Shown here: piece by piece, positions 15,555-23,665 of the stretch
Layout of the letters: every line of letters begins with the position of its first letter
Numbering within the stretch: position 1 is the first letter of the stretch
From: CAYPNF01 sp964411985
Lineage (GTDB): Bacteria; Verrucomicrobiota; Verrucomicrobiia; Limisphaerales; J093
Reading direction: 5' to 3'
Length of the DNA: 55,283 bases
NCBI GenBank assembly: GCA_964411985.1
Contig: CAYPNF010000052.1
Coordinates: 1-55,283 of the forward strand
Program-made: the position numbers and the translations under genes
Notes under the pieces: model-generated
Told to the model about the DNA's origin: nothing
Database searches by the model: none
What the model saw: only the letters and a program-made list of their open reading frames with translations

Positions 15555-16157
15555 TCAGAGACTCGCCATGATTTGACGGTAGAGTTCCTCGTGGGTCTCC
15601 ACTGCGGGGAACTGTGGGAACTGCTGGCGGATACCCTCGGGAGCACGAAAGAGGATGCCCGCGTTGGACTCGCTCAACATCGCAATATCGTTGAAGGAGT
15701 CTCCCGCCGCCACCACGTGGTAATTGAGGATCTTCAGCGCGGCGACCGTCTTCAGCTTCTGTTCATTGGTCCGAAGCTGATAACCCACGATGCGGTCCGC
15801 TTCCACGACCAGCCGGTGGCAGAAGAGGGTGGGCCATTCCAAATGGCGCAGCAGGGGTTGGGCGAATTGCTCGAAAGTGTCGGAAAGAATGAGGACCTGA
15901 ATGTTTTCCCGGAGTCTCCGCAGAAAGTCCAGCGCCCCAGGCAAGGGTTCAAGCGTGGCGATGACCGCTTGGATGTCCGAGAGCCGGAGCCCATGCTCCG
16001 CCAGGATCTTGAGCCGACCGCGCATCAGGACGTCGTAGTCGGGTATGTCCCGGGTTGTGAGTCTCAGTTTCTCGATGCCAGTCTTCTCAGCAACCGCGAT
16101 CCAGATCTCGGGGGTTAAGACCCCCTCCATATCCAGGGTGACAATGGATTGTCGCAC
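15555..16157 (-). CDS. thrH: Phosphoserine phosphatase / homoserine phosphotransferase (ThrH)
   Basis: 200 residues of the HAD superfamily. The nucleophile motif is LDMEGVLTPEIW (Asp9), followed by SDTF in motif II and GDSFNDIAM as the metal-binding motif. The MEGV motif in place of DxDxT, the length and the TPEIWIAVAEKTGI context match ThrH, which dephosphorylates phosphoserine and can phosphorylate homoserine. It is downstream of pyrE on the same strand, about 95 bases away. Confidence 0.9.
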   Translation of the reverse strand: MRQSIVTLDMEGVLTPEIWIAVAEKTGIEKLRLTTRDIPDYDVLMRGRLKILAEHGLRLSDIQAVIATLEPLPGALDFLRRLRENIQVLILSDTFEQFAQPLLRHLEWPTLFCHRLVVEADRIVGYQLRTNEQKLKTVAALKILNYHVVAAGDSFNDIAMLSESNAGILFRAPEGIRQQFPQFPAVETHEELYRQIMASL

Positions 16158-16252
16158 GTTTATGAGTTCTTTCGGGATGAAGTTGGAGTGTCGAAGTTCT
16201 TTCGGCGTCCCCTCCAGCCTGACGTTCCGGGCGGGAAGGGGGCATAGGGGCT

Positions 16253-16819
16253 CTATTTGCTTCCGGGCTTCGTGACAGGGATGGAAGCAAGATCCTCGGG
16301 AAGGTTATTGGGGTCGAAAGCCTCCACATTCATTTGTAGCAGGCTGAACATCGGGACCCCGAGATCCACGGTGCCGTTAGAACGGTCCACCACCATGGCG
16401 ACCCCTAAGATCTTACCTTGCTGCTGGCGAACGATTTCCATGGTTTCTTGGACTCTTCCCCCCTTGGTGACCACGTCTTCTACCACCAGCAGGGGCTCTC
16501 CTGGGGAGATTTTGAAGCCCCGCCGGAGAACCAGCCGTCCTTCCTCCTTTTCCGCGAAGATGAACCGGCAGCCCAACTGGCGGGCGACCTCTTGGCCGAT
16601 GACGAGTCCGCCCATGGCGGGAGCGATGACGGTGCGGGGATGCAGGTGAGATACTTTTAGGGCTAGCTCAGCTCCAAGCTGTTGTACCACAGTCATTTCC
16701 TGCAGTGCTAGGGCGCATTGAAAATACTGTCGGCTGTGCAGTCCGCTGCGCAGGAGGAAGTGGCCGTCCAAGAGGGCACCGGTCCTGCGGAAGACCTCCA
16801 AAATCGCGTTTGTTGTCAT
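16253..16819 (-). CDS. pyrE: Orotate phosphoribosyltransferase
   Basis: 188 residues from the ATG at 16819 (TTNAILEVFRRTGALLDGHF). A longer frame to 16996 adds an unconserved hydrophobic stretch. The PRPP-binding signature LLVVEDVVTKGG is present, with GHFLLRSGLHS at the N-terminus and VIAPAMGGLVIG in the middle. It converts orotate and PRPP to orotidine monophosphate in pyrimidine synthesis. The AT-rich region upstream (16820-17032) separates it from the divergent alanine-rich protein gene. Confidence 0.92.
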   Translation of the reverse strand: MTTNAILEVFRRTGALLDGHFLLRSGLHSRQYFQCALALQEMTVVQQLGAELALKVSHLHPRTVIAPAMGGLVIGQEVARQLGCRFIFAEKEEGRLVLRRGFKISPGEPLLVVEDVVTKGGRVQETMEIVRQQQGKILGVAMVVDRSNGTVDLGVPMFSLLQMNVEAFDPNNLPEDLASIPVTKPGSK

Positions 16820-17032
16820 ACGGTGAGCAAACACCAGAGGGGTCGGTTTCGACAATAAGAAACCGATTCCTAAGAAAAGTACTTGATGAAACATAGAAAC
16901 TGGTGCTAAAGATCTTACGGATTTGTTCCGAATAAGAGTGGGAGCAAAAAGTCGAAAATTGTATTTGACTAATGTTTTGAAAGTGTGATAGGACATAGCA
17001 CGATTAAAGGAACGATCTGGATTAGACGACTT

Positions 17033-17668
17033 ATGAAAAAGAATAACATGAGACGGGTGTCAGCGTTGGCGTTGATTGTTGCGGCTTTGTCCTTGGTCTC
17101 GGTCTATGGAGCTACAGAAGCCCAGAAGGCCTATGTGAACAAGGCGATGGACAAGGTTGCTGTAACCGAGCTTTCCGCTAAAGCCAGCAGTCTGGTGACA
17201 GCGGCGAAGGCCTCGGAAAAGGAAGACATCGCGGTGGCTTCTGTGGAAGCGGTCGTGAATAAGCGCCAAGGGCTGGCTGCAACTGTGGTTGCTTCCATCG
17301 CAAAGGCGGAGCCAACCGTTGCCGCAGCAGCAGCAGCCAAGGCCACTGAGTTGAATCCTGCTATGGCGACAGCAATCGCCCGCGCGGCAGCTCAAGCAGC
17401 ACCGAAACAGGCGGCTAAGATCGCTGAAGCGGTTGCCAAAGTAGCTCCGAAGCAGCAAGTGCAGATCGCTGAAGCGATCGTCGCAGCTGTTCCTTCGAGC
17501 ATGGCGGAAGTTGGGAGTGTCGTGAAGGGATATTCGGCTTCGTCCGCCCCAACGATCACCCAGGGCAACGACCCCATCAATCAAGGTCGCGACCCGTTCC
17601 CTGCAACTCCTCCGTCTCCGGTTGGATCTGACCGGATCACTGAAGGTGAAGACTACGCTCGCCCGTAG
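17033..17668 (+). CDS. Secreted alanine-rich protein with 15-residue repeats
   Basis: 211 residues from the ATG at 17033. A start at 16985 would place 16 extra residues before the signal peptide. A Sec signal (KKNNMRR then a hydrophobic run, cleavage near VYGA) precedes a helical region. Residues 83-157 are five exact 15-residue units, each with proline at position 12 (Pro94, 109, 124, 139, 154) and otherwise mostly Ala, Val, Ile and Lys. The last 45 residues are Pro/Gly/Asp-rich, low complexity. No known family recognised. A solenoid-like or coiled helical array at the cell surface is plausible. TTGACT at 16965-16970 is a candidate -35 box. A strong terminator follows. Confidence 0.8.
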   Translation: MKKNNMRRVSALALIVAALSLVSVYGATEAQKAYVNKAMDKVAVTELSAKASSLVTAAKASEKEDIAVASVEAVVNKRQGLAATVVASIAKAEPTVAAAAAAKATELNPAMATAIARAAAQAAPKQAAKIAEAVAKVAPKQQVQIAEAIVAAVPSSMAEVGSVVKGYSASSAPTITQGNDPINQGRDPFPATPPSPVGSDRITEGEDYARP

Positions 17669-17692
17669 TTGATTGTTCCTGGAAATTTCGAG

Positions 17693-17725
17693 ACCCGCCT
17701 CCTCAAAGAGGCGGGTTTTTTGTTT
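17693..17725 (+). terminator. Rho-independent terminator after the alanine-rich protein
   Basis: A perfect 9-bp stem (ACCCGCCTC / GAGGCGGGT) with a six-base loop at 17693-17716 is followed directly by TTTTTGTTTATT. It lies 24 bases past the stop codon. One of the clearest terminators in the window. Confidence 0.92.
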
Positions 17726-17869
17726 ATTCCTTCCACACCCTTCGCTAAGGCGCTTTTGAGGCCCCACACGACACCATCCGACGGAGTTCTTAGCCGGAGA
17801 CGATGAGAAGAGGATTCTGAGGCGAAGCCAACAGCCGTTGCGGAGTTCGCTGGGATTCAGTGAGGAAGA

Positions 17870-17944
17870 TGGTGCGCGATAGAGGGTTCGAACCTCTGAC
17901 CCCTACAGTGTCAATGTAGTGCTCTACCACTGAGCTAACCGCGC
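17870..17944 (-). tRNA. tRNA-Val (anticodon GAC)
   Basis: On the minus strand a full cloverleaf can be drawn. The acceptor stem GCGCGGT pairs with ATCGCGC (one G-U), followed by TA and a D arm with GCTCAGTGGTAGAGC. The anticodon stem CTACA/TGTAG has loop TTGACAC, giving anticodon GAC. The T arm is AGAGG-TTCGAAC-CCTCT, the discriminator base is A and CCA is encoded. Length is 75 with CCA. GAC reads valine codons GUC and GUU. Confidence 0.95.
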
Positions 17945-18126
17945 ACAAGCGGAAAGTGGGGTTAGACTGCAAAACAGCGCAGGAAATGGCAAGCCCAGAT
18001 TTCTCTTTGGCGATTTTTCCAGCGCGAACGCGCCCGTTCCTGGAAGGAGCGAGCGGCCCTCCACGACGAGGATTCCGTCCTTCACGAAGGGACAAGGGAG
18101 GGGCTTAGCCGTAACAATTCAATGAA

Positions 18127-18282
18127 GAACAGGAGTCAGCGGAGACAGCAGAGATCGGGCTTGAGCGGTCTCACGATCGAGATGGACGTATCACTTTCAC
18201 CGTCCAGTGAACGCTTGAACGGACCGCGAGGAGCGATTCTGACTCCGTCTGACGGCTCTGCTCTCTCTGCTGCCTCCTGTTC
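18127..18282. repeat. Small inverted-repeat (MITE-like) element
   Basis: Two 27-bp arms, 18127-18153 and 18256-18282, are inverted copies with three or four mismatches (core GAACAGGAG-CAGC...AGCAGAG). They enclose about 100 bp without coding potential. The element lies between the tRNA and the hydrogenase-type protease gene. The 27-bp arm is of a kind often dispersed between genes. Copy number elsewhere is unknown. Confidence 0.55.
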
Positions 18283-18299
18283 AACTGCATGGACACGGC

Positions 18300-18794
18300 T
18301 TAGACTGAGATCGCGAGAAACGGCACTTCGGAATCCCGTGGAGCCAAGGCTTCGGGTTCACTGACCAGGCGACGAACATTCGCGACCACGGAAGGGAGCA
18401 GTTCAGCCAACTCGGGTGACAGGTCTTTTCCGCAACCAATGGTTCCGGGTTGGATACCGACCACGAAGACCTGTGGCTGACTTACGTGCTGGAGCTGACG
18501 CAGGATCGCGTGCAAGTTGAAATGATGCAGAGGTGAGACTGTATCTCCCCGTTCCAGGTCTGCTCCGTCGCAGACATAGATTGTGCCTAGCCCTTTGCCT
18601 GCCTCCATGGCATCGAGGATGTAGATGCGTTGGTAGCTGCTTAGCAACGAGACCGCTTTTGAAAAGTCGATCCCGACCTCGAAGACGGCGGTATTGGGAG
18701 GAGGGTCTTTGGCCAGCATCCGAGCGGCATGCACCCCCACTCCGTCATCCTTCAGCAGGCAGTTCCCCACACCGGCGATCAGGACCGATTTCAT
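18300..18794 (-). CDS. Hydrogenase maturation protease-like protein
   Basis: 164 residues from the ATG at 18794; an earlier start at 18887 adds 31 unconserved residues. It has the HycI/HoxW fold signature: GVGNCLLKDDGVGVHAARML at the N-terminus (metal ligand Asp), an ILDAMEAGKGLG motif with the second Asp, and HHFNLHAIL with a ligand His. Such proteases trim the C-terminus of [NiFe]-hydrogenase large subunits. No hydrogenase subunit or Hyp protein is encoded in the window, so its target is elsewhere or it serves another protein. It is divergent from the EF-G gene. Confidence 0.85.
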   Translation of the reverse strand: MKSVLIAGVGNCLLKDDGVGVHAARMLAKDPPPNTAVFEVGIDFSKAVSLLSSYQRIYILDAMEAGKGLGTIYVCDGADLERGDTVSPLHHFNLHAILRQLQHVSQPQVFVVGIQPGTIGCGKDLSPELAELLPSVVANVRRLVSEPEALAPRDSEVPFLAISV

Positions 18795-19019
18795 AGTTGA
18801 TTCCAGACATCCAGCCCTGGAGCACAAAGCAGGCCAGCCCCCTATTTGGGCTATTGGACGGGAGATTCCGTGGGGGCTTTGTCTCATCCTTGGAAACGGC
18901 TGTCCCGTTCAAGCAGGAGCTTGAAAGCGAACAAGTGGATTCTGTGACGTTTCTGCGAAGTTTTGGTTGCGCTTTACGCTAATTGCCTTAAAAGCATTTG
19001 CAATAACCACACACCACTG

Positions 19020-19038
19020 AGTTTAGCGCGCTTAAACT
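19020..19038. promoter_or_regulatory. Palindrome abutting the EF-G-like start codon
   Basis: AGTTTA and TAAACT flank GCGCGCT, forming an imperfect palindrome that ends one base before the ATG at 19039. No Shine-Dalgarno sequence lies at the usual distance. It may be an operator or a hairpin controlling initiation, but it could be chance. Confidence 0.3.
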
Positions 19039-21114
19039 ATGAAAGAGTATTCATCAGGAGATATCAGAAATGTGGCCCTAGTTGGCCACGCCACTTGTGG
19101 AAAGACCATGCTAGCGGAGTCCATGCTGGCATGCAGTGGCGTGATTGGTCGCTTGGGAAGCATCGCCAATGGCACGACGGCTTCGGATTACCACGATAGC
19201 GAGCAGAAGCGTAAGAACTCCATCCACGGGACGTTGCTTCATACCGAATGGCTCGGGAAGAAACTGAACATTCTTGATACCCCAGGTTATCTAGATTTCA
19301 TCAGCGAGGCTCTAGGCGCGCTTCGAGTGAGCGACCTGGCGGTGGTGGTCGTGCACGCGAGCGATGGAGTTCAGCTTGGGACCGATACGGTCTGGAACTG
19401 GGCAACCGACTTTGGGATCCCAAAGGTTCTGGTGGTGAACATGCTCGACAAGGAGCATACCAGCTTCGAAACCGCTCTCAAGCAACTCCGCGAACATTTC
19501 GGAGACAAGGTGATGCCTTTGTCCCTGCCGGTTCGAGAAGGCCCCGGCTTCAATCAGGTGCTGGACGTGATGCGCAACGAAGTGATCACCTACCAAACCG
19601 ATGGTTCTGGCAAGTTCACGGAGGCACCCGCAGAGGGTGAACTGGCCGAGAGAGTGAAGCAGCTTCACCAGGAGTTGATCGAGAAGATTGCCGAATCCGA
19701 TGACGCACTTCTCAACAAGTTTTTTGAGCAGGGCGGATTAACGGAGGAGGAACTGCGGGCGGGAATGCATCGAGCCTTCCAAGAGAGGGCTGTGATCCCG
19801 GTCTTCTGTGCCTCGGCCGAAACCAACGTGGGGGTGGCTCGCTTGATGGATTTCCTGGCAAAGTACGGATCCTCTCCGTTGGACCACCCGGCTGCCACTG
19901 GTAAAAATAGCAACGGCGATCCTGTCGAAGTCAAAATCGATGGGCCTAATCCCGTGCTCTTCGTCTACAAGACCCTGAACGAAGCCCACATTGGGGAGGT
20001 GTCTTTCTTCCGCCTCTATGCCGGGACGCTCAAAGTGGGCATCGACGTGACGAATGTGCAGCGAAATTCCGCCGAGCGCATCACCCAGATCCTGCTTCTC
20101 AACGGGAAGAATCGCAGCACGACGAACACGCTGCATGCGGGCGATCTAGGTGCCTTGGTGAAACTGAAGGGGACGCACACGGGAGACACCCTGACCAGCG
20201 GTGACCCGGTTCAATTGCCCAAGGTCACCTTCCCGAGGCCGAACATTCACGCCTCCCTGAAGCTCAAGACCAAGGGCGAAGAGGACAAGATCGCGCAGGG
20301 CTTGGCCTCTCTGCACTCCGAAGACCCAACCTTCCACTACGCTGTGGACTCCGAGTTGCACCAGACGGTTCTGTCGGGGCAAGGCGAGCTTCACTTGCAG
20401 GTCATCTCCGAACGCTTGAAGAGCCGCTACAAAGTGGATTTCGACTTGGTGGCTCCCAAGATCCGCTTCCGGGAAACCATCAAAACCAAGGCCGATTCCA
20501 AGTACCGGCATAAGAAACAGACCGGTGGAGCAGGTCAATTCGCGGAAGTCTGGATGCGCATCGAACCCAAGCCACGGGGCACCGGGTTGGAGTTTGTACA
20601 AAGCCTCACCGGGCAGAACGTTGACCGCACCTTCGTCCCGTCGGTGGAAAAAGGGGTCAACTCAGCCTGCACCGAAGGCATCCTGGCCGGGTACCGCGTC
20701 GTGGATGTCAGAGTGGACTTCTATGATGGGAAGATGCACCCGGTCGATTCCAAGGACATCGCCTTCCAGATCGCCGGCAAGGAAGCGTTTAAGGAAGCTT
20801 TCGTGCTCGCTCGCCCCTGCTTGTTGGAACCAATCCACGTGGTCGAGATCAAAGTGCCCGATGATGCCATGGGGCATGTGATCGGTGATCTTTCGAGCCG
20901 TCGTGGTAAGATCCTTGGTATGGATGTGGCCGGCGGTTTCCAGTTGGTGAAAGCCGTGGTTCCAGCGATGGAGCTTTACAACTACTCCACCGTGCTTCGT
21001 TCGTTGACCGGTGGCCGCGCGGCTCACACGGAAGAATTCGATCACTACGAGGAAATGCCCAAGGAACTCGAGCAAAAGGTGATCGCCGAGAGCAAAAAGC
21101 CGAAAGAGGAATGA
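19039..21114 (+). CDS. Elongation factor G-like GTPase (EF-G paralogue)
   Basis: 691 residues, full EF-G length with all domains. The GTPase G1 loop is GHATCGKT (16-23), where canonical EF-G has a GHIDAGKT-like loop. G3 is DTPG (80-83) and G4 is NMLDKE (134-139) where canonical EF-G has NKMD. Switch I has SEQKRKNSI instead of the usual TD...EQERGITI. Domain IV keeps the GGAGQFAEVWM segment and domain V the GHVIGDLSSRRGKI segment. These departures place it among the EF-G-like/FusA2 paralogues, not the main translocase. It stands alone and is followed by a terminator. Confidence 0.88.
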   Translation: MKEYSSGDIRNVALVGHATCGKTMLAESMLACSGVIGRLGSIANGTTASDYHDSEQKRKNSIHGTLLHTEWLGKKLNILDTPGYLDFISEALGALRVSDLAVVVVHASDGVQLGTDTVWNWATDFGIPKVLVVNMLDKEHTSFETALKQLREHFGDKVMPLSLPVREGPGFNQVLDVMRNEVITYQTDGSGKFTEAPAEGELAERVKQLHQELIEKIAESDDALLNKFFEQGGLTEEELRAGMHRAFQERAVIPVFCASAETNVGVARLMDFLAKYGSSPLDHPAATGKNSNGDPVEVKIDGPNPVLFVYKTLNEAHIGEVSFFRLYAGTLKVGIDVTNVQRNSAERITQILLLNGKNRSTTNTLHAGDLGALVKLKGTHTGDTLTSGDPVQLPKVTFPRPNIHASLKLKTKGEEDKIAQGLASLHSEDPTFHYAVDSELHQTVLSGQGELHLQVISERLKSRYKVDFDLVAPKIRFRETIKTKADSKYRHKKQTGGAGQFAEVWMRIEPKPRGTGLEFVQSLTGQNVDRTFVPSVEKGVNSACTEGILAGYRVVDVRVDFYDGKMHPVDSKDIAFQIAGKEAFKEAFVLARPCLLEPIHVVEIKVPDDAMGHVIGDLSSRRGKILGMDVAGGFQLVKAVVPAMELYNYSTVLRSLTGGRAAHTEEFDHYEEMPKELEQKVIAESKKPKEE

Positions 21115-21162
21115 CCTGATCTATCCCTGCTTCAGGCACGCCCTGTCACCCAGTCCTTTCAG

Positions 21163-21205
21163 GCCCGTACAGAATCCGGTTCGATTCCGTACGGGCTTCT
21201 TGTTT
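21163..21205 (+). terminator. Rho-independent terminator after the EF-G-like gene
   Basis: An 8-bp stem (GCCCGTAC / GTACGGGC), one A-C mismatch, a further 5-bp stem (GAATC / GATTC) and a 6-base loop form a 34-base hairpin. TTCTTGTTT follows. The loop region GGTTCGATTCC looks superficially like a tRNA T arm, but no other tRNA part is present. Confidence 0.8.
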
Positions 21206-21324
21206 CGGAGTCCGAGCTCGTCGGGCCGACTCGAAGCACGCACTGCGCGCGGGAGCGTCTGGTACCGTTCGTAATGAAGAGCAGTTGCGTCTTTCCGCCT
21301 TGGAGAGCCATATCCCTGACACGT

Positions 21325-21360
21325 TCCGCCCCCTGCAGCAATTGCAGGTCTGGGGGCGGA
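21325..21360. repeat. Long hairpin downstream of the nitroreductase
   Basis: TCCGCCCCC (21325-21333) pairs with GGGGGCGGA (21352-21360), and CTGCA/TGCAG pair inside. No T-run follows on either strand. It lies 57 bases past the nitroreductase stop, so it could be its terminator or mRNA-stabilising hairpin. The gap 21115-21416 contains only this and the EF-G terminator. Confidence 0.45.
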
Positions 21361-21416
21361 AACGCGTCGCTGGCGGCGGTGGTTACATCACCGTTCGGTG
21401 GGTGAAGCGGTCTGAA

Positions 21417-22301
21417 TCAGGTCTTCTCCAGCTCCACAAAGCCGCTCCTCTTCAGCAGGCGCAGCATTTGCGTCTCCTTTTCCACGGGTTTGGTGCTCCT
21501 CAGCCAATCCTTGTAGTACCAATCGAGATAGTGAGCGTGCCCCTCGGCCTTCCAGTCGTCGCGGAGCGCCAGATGCTGGTTGGGATCGTCATATCGGCGG
21601 ACAATGCCGTCCAACTCCGCTTGGGTCAGGCGGTGATATTTCTCGCGATGAACAACGCCAGGCCCTGACAAACGGCCCTTCAGGTGTGCCGGTTCCGTTG
21701 TGGGATAACCTAGCACTAGGGCGAGAATCGGGAAGCAGTGTTTCACAGGCAGGTCGAGAAGTTTCCAAACCCTCTCCATGTCGCCGCGGTGGATGCCGTT
21801 CGTGATCAAGTAATCAACCCCCAAAGACCGGGCAGCGATCGCGGCGGTCTGGACAGCTAGGGTGGTGTTGATGGTGGCCGTGACAAACTGCTCCATGTCG
21901 CCGGGAAAGTAGGAGTGGCCAAGATGTTCGGCAGTGGCTGTGAGGCGGGTGCAATCCGCGCAATAGAGCAGCATGCAACTGCCCTCGTAGGTGCAGATGG
22001 CCTTCATCTTCTTCCGATCGGTAACCACGACGATGGAGTAACTCTGCCCGTTCGAAGCGTTGGCTGCCCGGACGCTGGCTTGCAGGATGGTTTCCAGCGC
22101 GGCTTCCGGGATCGGTTTGTCCAGGAAGTTGCCGTGAATGGTTCGCAGGCCCTGGATGGTTCTGATCGTTTCGTTGGTAGCCGGGTTCACGCCCTTTTCG
22201 GCTGCCCGGGCTCTTTGGGCTTGCGGTCCCAGCAAGAGGAGGCTTCCGCCCAAGACGGTGCTCTGTTTGAGGAAGGTTCGGCGAGGGGATTCTGTTTTCA
22301 T
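21417..22301 (-). CDS. Tat-exported nitroreductase-family protein
   Basis: 294 residues from the ATG at 22301. The N-terminus is a twin-arginine signal (SPRRTFLKQS, then a hydrophobic run to about residue 33). The remainder resembles the FMN-dependent nitroreductase family: an early RSVRAANASNGQ-type FMN region, a GVDYLITNGIHRGD motif in the middle and a PILALVLGYP motif. Export of a flavin-binding protein by Tat fits folding with cofactor before export. The substrate is unknown. Upstream sequence lacks an obvious ribosome site. Confidence 0.75.
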   Translation of the reverse strand: MKTESPRRTFLKQSTVLGGSLLLLGPQAQRARAAEKGVNPATNETIRTIQGLRTIHGNFLDKPIPEAALETILQASVRAANASNGQSYSIVVVTDRKKMKAICTYEGSCMLLYCADCTRLTATAEHLGHSYFPGDMEQFVTATINTTLAVQTAAIAARSLGVDYLITNGIHRGDMERVWKLLDLPVKHCFPILALVLGYPTTEPAHLKGRLSGPGVVHREKYHRLTQAELDGIVRRYDDPNQHLALRDDWKAEGHAHYLDWYYKDWLRSTKPVEKETQMLRLLKRSGFVELEKT

Positions 22302-22397
22302 GAGGTTGTGTTTGATTCGTCTGGCAGCGTTTCGTGCCCAGGGTGCGGGCCGGTTGTCATGATTTGATCCTTCGAGAGAGAGCACTTGCTTTGCCGA

Positions 22398-22895
22398 TTA
22401 CCTGGGAACAGGCATCGAGTAATGGCCGTGCAACACTTTCCATTGGCCGTCGCGATATACGAAAACCAAAGAAACCGCGAAGCTCGCGCTCATGTTGCGG
22501 CCGTCGGTGAACGTGGCGGATACCGTGCCCTCGGAAGCCAGCAAAGCGACGTCGGGGGAGATGACCGTCACCTGGGGATTGTCGAACCGGCGATCCATCT
22601 TGGCGATGCCCATGTAGCCGCGCTTCACTGCGTCCAGCGCCTCCTGGCGGGTCTTGAAAACCACGCCATTCCGAACAATGACGCATTTGTCGGACTCCAC
22701 AATGTGAGCAAAGAATGCGTCGACGTCCATGCTGTTGGCCGCTTGGGACATTTTCTCATTGGTTTCCAGCACGGCTCTTTTGATGACCTCTTCGGAGGTC
22801 ACGGGCGTGGCCTTCGGTTCGGAGAGGACGATCACTGCGGCGAGGGAGAGGGTGGCCAGGGCGATGATGCGAGTCAGATAGGAGCGTGGTTGCAT
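22398..22895 (-). CDS. Secreted SnoaL/DUF4440-like protein
   Basis: 165 residues from the ATG at 22895; a longer upstream frame runs through the anti-sigma gene and is rejected. A Sec signal or membrane anchor (about residues 5-25) precedes a SnoaL-like/DUF4440 domain of the NTF2 fold, with the pattern DVDAFFAHI...V.VRNGVVF and a final WKVLHGHYSMP strand. Such domains bind small ligands or are enzymes of variable chemistry. It follows the anti-sigma gene by 50 bases and may be part of the same regulon. Confidence 0.75.
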   Translation of the reverse strand: MQPRSYLTRIIALATLSLAAVIVLSEPKATPVTSEEVIKRAVLETNEKMSQAANSMDVDAFFAHIVESDKCVIVRNGVVFKTRQEALDAVKRGYMGIAKMDRRFDNPQVTVISPDVALLASEGTVSATFTDGRNMSASFAVSLVFVYRDGQWKVLHGHYSMPVPR

Positions 22896-22945
22896 GTCAG
22901 TCTCTAGGGTGGATGGGTGAAGGTTTTGGGTGGGGGATGGGCCCG

Positions 22946-23665
22946 TTATATCGGGAAGATCGTTCTCACGTCGTTGGTTGGTGGCGTCTTGGATTTGCCC
23001 GCATCGGGGATGGTGACGGTAGCGGCATCGAACAGCAGGCGCCCCTTTGCCGTTTTTGTTTTTCCTCTCGCAACCACCGGCTTTGGCCCTGCGCAAAAGT
23101 AATCCTGCAGGCCGTTCACAGCTGAGTTGCGATCCAGATAATACATTTGCGAGGCCTTGCCGTCGACCACCCGAATGGCCGGCCGATGCTCGGCGCTTTC
23201 GTGCAGAACGCATGACGTGCAGACCGCCTCGCCATGGATCGTTGTCATGGCCTGAGCCGACCTGGGCGAGGCGAGCCAATACAACATGGAGAGTCCGAGG
23301 AGCAGCGAGCAGGCAGCCCATGCGAATCGGGCTGGCCGGCGAATCATCGCCCAAAGGGCCTGGACCCAGTTCTCGATCGCTACCAGGGGTTGTAGGCGTT
23401 TCCGCAGGGCCTTGGAGAACGCCTCGGGCGCTTCGCTCTCGGCCCGGAGCCGGGTCTTCCATGCTTCCAGAAAGGACGCAGCCGAGCGTTCAGGAGCCTG
23501 GTGTTGGGACCATACTTCCCATAGCACCAGGTGTTGGGATAAGTCCTGGAGCATCGTGGGATTTGTGCGCAGCCCGGCGGATAGCTCCAAGGCGTCTGAT
23601 TCCGACAATTCCCCTTCCATCAGGCGACCCAGCAATTCGTAATAGCGCCTTGGCTTCATACCCAT
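22946..23665 (-). CDS. Anti-sigma factor-like membrane protein with C-terminal cysteine-pair domain
   Basis: 239 residues, possible start at Met3. The N-terminal 60 residues (YYELLGRLMEGELSESDALEL) resemble the cytoplasmic start of verrucomicrobial FecR/anti-sigma proteins. A membrane segment follows at about residues 114-132 (ACSLLLGLSMLYWLA). The periplasmic part has a CTSC pair in GEAVCTSCVLHES and a DYFCAGPKPVVARGK strand, resembling a DUF6370-like domain. It overlaps the sigma-factor gene by 10 bases, as sigma/anti-sigma pairs do. The periplasmic domain would be the sensing part; the Cys pair suggests metal or redox sensing, an inference. Confidence 0.7.
   Translation of the reverse strand: MGMKPRRYYELLGRLMEGELSESDALELSAGLRTNPTMLQDLSQHLVLWEVWSQHQAPERSAASFLEAWKTRLRAESEAPEAFSKALRKRLQPLVAIENWVQALWAMIRRPARFAWAACSLLLGLSMLYWLASPRSAQAMTTIHGEAVCTSCVLHESAEHRPAIRVVDGKASQMYYLDRNSAVNGLQDYFCAGPKPVVARGKTKTAKGRLLFDAATVTIPDAGKSKTPPTNDVRTIFPI

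Noticed and set aside
21163..21200. tRNA-like piece (GGTTCGATTCC, acceptor-like GCCCGTA)
   Set aside because: Only a T-arm-like loop within a hairpin followed by a T-run, without D or anticodon arms. It is a terminator.
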